8,243 nt of DNA from Acidilobaceae archaeon (GTDB lineage: Archaea > Thermoproteota > Thermoprotei_A > Sulfolobales > Acidilobaceae): NCBI GenBank assembly GCA_027057815.1, contig JALURD010000234.1, positions 1-8,243 on the forward strand, in the 5' to 3' direction. Of this stretch, positions 5,556 to 8,243 are shown piece after piece (the first letter of the stretch is position 1; each line of letters opens with the position of its first letter). The translations under genes were made by a program, and so were the position numbers. The notes under the pieces were generated by a model, which worked only from the letters and a program-made list of their open reading frames with translations, was not told where the DNA came from and did not search any database.

Positions 5556-6752
5556 GTGAAAGTGAGGTTAGTTGATGTCGAGGCTCTTAAAGTGGAAAAA
5601 GCCCTGGAGCTCTCTGAGGTCCTTGGCCTGATTAGGGATATTCTGAGAGAAGGGGGAGTATCGCGGACTATAGTAGTCGATGGAGACAAAATAGTTGACG
5701 GCCTAGACCTGTATGAAGCTTTGAGGAGGCTGGGCGTGACAAGAGTGCCCGTCTCTGAAGGCGGCCCTGTGGATGTCTTTGTGCCCCTAGACCTTTTAGG
5801 TTTCTACGACGAAGTTAAAGGGGATCCCTACAGAGTCTACGATAGCACTGTAGAATTACTATACCGCAATTGGCCTACGCCCGTGTTTAAGCTTCGCTCG
5901 CTGTCAAAGAACGGCTACAGGGTTTGGGCTAAGTGGGAGGCATTTAACCCCTTCAGCTGGAGCGTGAAAGACAGGATCGGATGGTACATGTTCATTGATG
6001 CAGTAAAGAGAGGGAAAATGAGCAAGATACTCTACGAAGCCACCTCCACCAACACCGGCATGGCGCTAGCGGCAATGGCAGCCGCCTACAGAGTTAAAGC
6101 CAAACTCTACCTGCCGTCATCTATACAGAAGGTGAGCGACGTCTTCCTCAAGGTCATGGGAGCTGAAGTGGTTAGAATGCCTAAACCACTCACAGTAGAC
6201 TTCATAGACGATGTAGACCGTGACGCAAAGCGGGATGGCGCCGCGCACTTAAACCAATTCGAGAATGACAGGAACTTTGAGGTCCACCTAAGATACACCG
6301 CAAAGGAGCTCGATCTACAATTATCTTCCAAGGGCATACTGCCCCGAGCAATAATCGGAGGAATAGGTACATCAGGCCACATGTCAGCCATATCCCTATA
6401 CTTTAAGAGTAAATACAGGGGTAAAGTCAAGATCATCGGAGTCCAGCCTGCGCCAGGCCACACCATTCCCGGCATTAGGCGCGTGGAAACCGGTATGAAG
6501 TGGATCCACATGACCGAGTTCGACGAAATCATAGACGTAACCAGAGATGAGGCCATCGAGGCAGCTATAAGGATAGCGAGAAGCGAAGGCATACTCATAG
6601 GCCTCAGCAGCGGAGCGGTAACCCGAGCATTCGAGAAACTAGTCGAGGAAGGCAAACTGGAGGAGGGAGACTATGTACTAGTATATCCCGACAACGGCCT
6701 CAAATACGCCGAGCAATTCACTGAGTACCTAAAGAAGAAAGGCGAAATCTAA
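5556..6752 (+). CDS. O-phosphoserine sulfhydrylase (cysteine synthase) with N-terminal ParB-like domain
   Basis: A 398-residue PLP enzyme of the cysteine synthase/CBS fold. SWSVKDR (134-140) contains the PLP lysine Lys138. EATSTNTGMA (161-170) is the substrate-binding loop, GGIGTSGH (268-275) the PLP phosphate site, and GLSSGA (349-354) holds the pyridine-contacting Ser. Arg308 in PGIRRVE aligns with the Arg reported to recognise the phosphate of O-phosphoserine in the Aeropyrum pernix enzyme (Arg297, from memory), and Thr163/Ser164 match its loop residues. It should make L-cysteine from O-phosphoserine and sulfide in the cytoplasm. Residues 1-75 precede the core and resemble SerK/ParB (VDG...EALRRLG) without the HHR residues. 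The GTG follows GGTG by seven bases. It lies 36 nt after serK in one operon. Confidence 0.93.
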   Translation: MKVRLVDVEALKVEKALELSEVLGLIRDILREGGVSRTIVVDGDKIVDGLDLYEALRRLGVTRVPVSEGGPVDVFVPLDLLGFYDEVKGDPYRVYDSTVELLYRNWPTPVFKLRSLSKNGYRVWAKWEAFNPFSWSVKDRIGWYMFIDAVKRGKMSKILYEATSTNTGMALAAMAAAYRVKAKLYLPSSIQKVSDVFLKVMGAEVVRMPKPLTVDFIDDVDRDAKRDGAAHLNQFENDRNFEVHLRYTAKELDLQLSSKGILPRAIIGGIGTSGHMSAISLYFKSKYRGKVKIIGVQPAPGHTIPGIRRVETGMKWIHMTEFDEIIDVTRDEAIEAAIRIARSEGILIGLSSGAVTRAFEKLVEEGKLEEGDYVLVYPDNGLKYAEQFTEYLKKKGEI

Positions 6753-6784
6753 AACCTTAAGTTACTAACTTTACTCACAAATCT

Positions 6785-6829
6785 ATATTTCTATTTATGT
6801 TCTAACTTAATTTTTCGCTGCTCCTTTTA
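6785..6829 (+). terminator. T-rich termination region after the cysteine operon
   Basis: A pyrimidine-rich, strongly T-rich stretch begins about 30 nt after the stop, with TTTTT at 6811-6815 and CCTTTT at 6823-6828. Archaeal RNA polymerase terminates at such runs without a required hairpin. Confidence 0.45.
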
Positions 6830-6835
6830 AGATGC

Positions 6836-6870
6836 CGACTTCAACCTTTACTTCATAATAAACGAAGTCG
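6836..6870. repeat. Inverted repeat in the intergenic region
   Basis: CGACTTC (6836-6842) and GAAGTCG (6864-6870) are perfect 7-bp complements with a 21-nt loop. An alternative inner pairing exists between ACTTC (6850-6854) and GAAGT (6864-6868). It may be a transcript 3'-end structure or chance. Confidence 0.3.
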
Positions 6871-6993
6871 CTTCATACATTCTAACATTTTGAAGATAAC
6901 GCGTAAATTCCTTAGAAAGGGGAACCGAAGCTACTAATATGCGGTGAAAATACGTGAAGGCCAGGTACAAGTAAAATTAAAGCTTCCCTAAGG

Positions 6994-7192
6994 TTGAGTA
7001 GGATATCCTTTCTAACTCCCGGCCTTGCACTCTTCACTGCAGGCATTCTATTGGAGACATGGGTTGGCGGGAAGGCGGGAGCCAGGCCTAGCTGTCTTGG
7101 GTTATTCTGGGTTGACCTTGATAATGCTGGCTACGTATTACTCTAGCGAATATTTTGATTGCGAGGGCAGCGTTTTTGAACCGGAATTATAA
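6994..7192 (+). pseudogene. Frameshifted small two-helix membrane protein
   Basis: One frame from TTG 6994 reads MSRISFLTPGLALFTAGILL and then ETWVGGK, a convincing first membrane helix, but stops at 7144. The frame one base on, from about 7076, reads REPGLAVLGYSGLTLIMLAT, a second helix, then an acidic tail ending in EPEL with TAA at 7190-7192. Joined near the G-rich run at 7067-7079 they give a protein of about 65 residues with the same two-helix architecture as the intact gene at 7299-7487, though clear homology is not visible. A single-base indel or a sequencing error explains the break. No good SD precedes the TTG, which suggests decay. Confidence 0.4.
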
Positions 7193-7298
7193 TAAATTTA
7201 GTGGAGACTGTAGGGCGTGAACTCTACTAAAACCGAGGGCCTCTTCTCAGAGGGATCCTACCTGCTCGCTGGCCAGGTAGCCAAAGCGTAACGTGTAA

Positions 7299-7487
7299 TC
7301 AACCACTCGGCGGCCTCCTCCCATGAACTAAGGCCCCTATAAAGCTAATGAGGATCCCTATGAACCCAACGCTTAGAACGACCTTCTCACTCTCCAAGTC
7401 ACTCGATAAGTCTTCAAGCATGACACCCATCCATATGAGGACCGCAACCATGTAGACCGTGACCCCCAACCTCCAAAGGTCCGCCAT
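7299..7487 (-). CDS. Small two-helix membrane protein, unknown function
   Basis: A 62-residue protein with membrane helices at about residues 8-24 and 35-54 separated by an acidic loop (LEDLSSDLESE, 24-34) and ending in a short basic tail (HGRRPPSG). I do not recognise the family. It is called real because the ATG follows GGTGA (minus strand, 7494-7498) by six bases, an excellent crenarchaeal SD, and a TATA-like TTTTTAAAAA lies a fitting distance upstream. It stands alone in the gene-poor stretch, convergent with the frameshifted two-helix remnant to its left. The Ser/Glu/Asp-rich loop would lie on one membrane face as a possible contact surface. Confidence 0.65.
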   Translation of the reverse strand: MADLWRLGVTVYMVAVLIWMGVMLEDLSSDLESEKVVLSVGFIGILISFIGALVHGRRPPSG

Positions 7488-7548
7488 TAACTGTCACCGA
7501 GCCCCTCAGGTAAATCCGCCCATTCCTGTTTAGTCTAAAATCCTCCAG

Positions 7549-7558
7549 TTTTTAAAAA
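7549..7558 (-). promoter_or_regulatory. Probable TATA box for the 62-residue membrane protein
   Basis: TTTTTAAAAA is 62 nt upstream of the ATG. Initiation about 25 nt downstream gives a leader of roughly 40 nt carrying the GGTGA SD. The box is symmetric, so by itself it does not set the strand. Confidence 0.4.
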
Positions 7559-7565
7559 CATCTCA

Positions 7566-7860
7566 TCAGTGAGAGCACATCACAAGAGCGTCCTTGGCAA
7601 GACCTTCAGTAAACCCCTTGTCAGTGATGAGAGGGCCCGCCGGCACGTTTCCGTCGAGTGAAAGTCTTCCATTGAACCCGCTCCTCTTGGAAGCTTAGCT
7701 TAGGATCCATCTTGAAGATCATCTGATTGATTTTTAGCTGGCAACGTGCTCGTAACAGTCGCACAGATTATATCTTAAAACGCTTTCCTCGAAGTCTTAA
7801 AGCATTTGAATATCTTCTCTAACCCCGGCTTTCAGGTAAATAGACATTAACCACGTGCAT
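7566..7860 (-). pseudogene. Coding debris, possibly a decayed ribbon-helix-helix gene and a second fragment
   Basis: From an ATG at 7860 the frame reads MHVVNVYLPESRG then a stop; the opening resembles the N-terminal beta strand of ribbon-helix-helix antitoxins. The neighbouring frame continues VREDIQML, stop, DFEESVLRYNLCDCYEHVAS, stop. Further on, 7694-7566 is open for 42 codons and reads SKRSGFNGRLSLDGN, then VPAGPLITDKGFTEGLA and a short tail; with one base removed, MDPKLS from the adjacent frame (ATG 7710) would join it. At least three lesions would be needed to restore one gene, so it is decayed if it was ever coding. No family is recognised for the second fragment. The evidence is protein-like composition only. 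Confidence 0.3.
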
Positions 7861-7873
7861 CTTTTATACGAGG

Positions 7874-7895
7874 TATAGGTGCATGCTAACCTATA
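7874..7895. repeat. Perfect 7-bp inverted repeat upstream of the decayed RHH-like frame
   Basis: TATAGGT (7874-7880) and ACCTATA (7889-7895) are exact complements around an 8-nt spacer. The repeat ends 14 nt upstream of the ATG at 7860, where an autoregulatory operator would lie. TATA-like cores in both arms make a promoter role possible too. Confidence 0.4.
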
Positions 7896-7967
7896 TTTAG
7901 CCTCGCGAGATTAATAGCTTCTTTTATATTAATAAAAATGGAGAAAGATTACAAAACAAGGTGTTTG

Positions 7968-8016
7968 TGGCGGGCCCGCCGCGAGTTTGAACACGAAATC
8001 CCACGGCTTCGCAGAC
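7968..8016 (-). tRNA. 3'-half remnant of a tRNA-Arg(GCG)-like gene, candidate att scar
   Basis: Read on the minus strand, this contains an anticodon loop CTGCGAA (8014-8008, anticodon GCG), the 3' anticodon stem GCCGT (8007-8003), and a T-arm with TCGTG (7996-7992), loop TTCAAACT (7991-7984) and CGCGG (7983-7979). These are followed by the acceptor strand CGGGCCC (7978-7972), discriminator G and encoded CCA (7970-7968). No matching 5' half (GGGCCCG acceptor and D-arm) exists upstream, where the sequence turns AT-rich. The T-loop has one extra base and the T-stem has wobble pairs, so it is not a working tRNA. Archaeal SSV-type integrases use exactly such 3' tRNA halves as attachment sites. Confidence 0.7.
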
Positions 8017-8131
8017 CCAAGCTATAAATACCCGAGTTGCATAAATCTATGAAGAAATGCAACACCTGCTCCAGCACGATAATCATATAGGAGGCTCACT
8101 CCCGATGATAATGCAATATCTGAGAGGGTAA

Positions 8132-8144
8132 AGGCTTAGAGCCT
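8132..8144. repeat. Short palindrome upstream of the antitoxin gene
   Basis: AGGCT-TAG-AGCCT is a perfect 5-bp inverted repeat with a 3-nt centre, 31 nt before the antitoxin TTG. It sits where an autoregulatory operator would be expected. The arms are short, so chance is possible. Confidence 0.3.
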
Positions 8145-8175
8145 CTATTAGTCATATTAGGGATGGGGAGAAGGG

Positions 8176-8243
8176 TTGTCTAAGGTTATACGTGTCAGGT
8201 ATGAGAAGGGAGTACTTAAGCCCCTGGAGCCTCTGGACCTTCG
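8176..8243 (+). CDS. DUF104 (AF2212-like) antitoxin, N-terminal fragment cut by window edge
   Basis: Only the first 22 codons are in the window. They read MSKVIRVRYEKGVLKPLEPL and then DL, which is the characteristic opening of the DUF104/AF2212-like family: beta-strand VIRVRYE, then KGVLKPLEPLDL. Members are about 60-70 residues and lie directly upstream of a PIN-domain (VapC-like) RNase toxin in many hyperthermophilic archaea, so a toxin gene is expected just past the right edge. The TTG start has GGGGAG (8165-8170) five bases upstream. A small palindrome at 8132-8144 could be an operator. If the tRNA remnant marks an integration junction, this is the first recognisable gene inside the element. 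Confidence 0.8.
   Translation, partial: MSKVIRVRYEKGVLKPLEPLDL

Larger units (their letters stand above)
6753..7298. other. Gene-poor stretch downstream of the cysteine operon
   Basis: This stretch holds the operon's T-rich terminator, one inverted repeat and a frameshifted membrane-protein remnant, listed separately. A 24-codon frame (GTG 7217 to TAA 7291, beginning MNSTKTEGLFSEG) has no SD and is not called. No intact gene is seen on either strand. Confidence 0.5.
7488..8175. other. Gene-poor stretch before the antitoxin gene
   Basis: No intact gene is seen here. The stretch holds a promoter, coding debris on the minus strand, a 7-bp inverted repeat and a tRNA 3'-half remnant, listed separately. 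A 28-codon frame at 7938-8024 on the plus strand runs through the tRNA remnant and is not called; several frames under 30 codons at 8040-8130 also lack support. Confidence 0.5.

Noticed and set aside
6107..6655. A 182-codon minus-strand frame opposite the cysteine synthase.
   Set aside because: It is antisense to a confidently identified PLP enzyme, is low-complexity (Ser/Met-rich) and has no family motif.
7590..7700. The plus strand contains a short frame (MRGPAGTFPSSES...) that faintly recalls the C-terminal tail and 3' end of IS605-family tnpB elements.
   Set aside because: Only about 23 codons are open, no TnpB catalytic motif or typical element end is visible, and the minus-strand frame looks equally protein-like.
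7938..8024. A 28-codon plus-strand frame starting MEKDYKTRCLWRARRE.
   Set aside because: It reads antisense through the tRNA remnant and has no SD.
1..8243. CRISPR arrays, insertion sequences with intact transposases, rRNA genes.
   Set aside because: No regularly spaced repeats, transposase motifs or rRNA-like segments were seen on either strand.

Overview
The window looks like chromosomal DNA of a hyperthermophilic crenarchaeon (Thermoproteota), probably Desulfurococcales or Acidilobales-like. The evidence is tightly packed genes, frequent GTG and TTG starts preceded by GGTG-type Shine-Dalgarno (SD) sites, heavy AGG/AGA/ATA codon use, T-rich TATA boxes, and a phosphoserine-based cysteine pathway best known from Aeropyrum and Staphylothermus. 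The genus assignment is inference.

Positions 1-4885 are read entirely on the minus strand. From upstream to downstream the genes are: a MaoC-like hydratase; an ArsR-type winged-helix regulator; a two-helix membrane protein with a coiled-coil tail; a membrane-anchored repeat protein resembling DUF4097 beta-solenoids; a CPBP-family membrane protease; an archaeal protein tyrosine phosphatase; a PduO-type cobalamin adenosyltransferase; and a divergent aldehyde dehydrogenase cut off by the left edge. The regulator, two-helix protein and repeat protein are translationally coupled and, with the protease, form a plausible membrane-surveillance module. The last three genes form a second tight cluster with 18-nt or overlapping junctions.

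Positions 4886-5096 are a divergent control region. It holds a perfect 8-bp inverted repeat over the likely TATA box, then a leader with two mutually exclusive hairpins. These precede a plus-strand operon of a ParB-fold free serine kinase (SerK) and an O-phosphoserine sulfhydrylase. Together the two enzymes would convert L-serine to O-phosphoserine and then to L-cysteine. The sulfhydrylase has an N-terminal domain that itself reads as a degenerate SerK/ParB domain lacking the active-site residues.

Positions 6753-8175 are gene-poor and look decayed. They contain a T-rich terminator, a frameshifted two-helix membrane protein, one intact 62-residue membrane protein on the minus strand, coding debris that may once have been a ribbon-helix-helix gene, and the 3' half of a tRNA-Arg(GCG)-like gene. 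The tRNA fragment looks like an integration (att) scar. If so, DNA to its right belongs to an integrated element, and the first gene there is the start of a DUF104 (AF2212-like) antitoxin truncated by the right edge.
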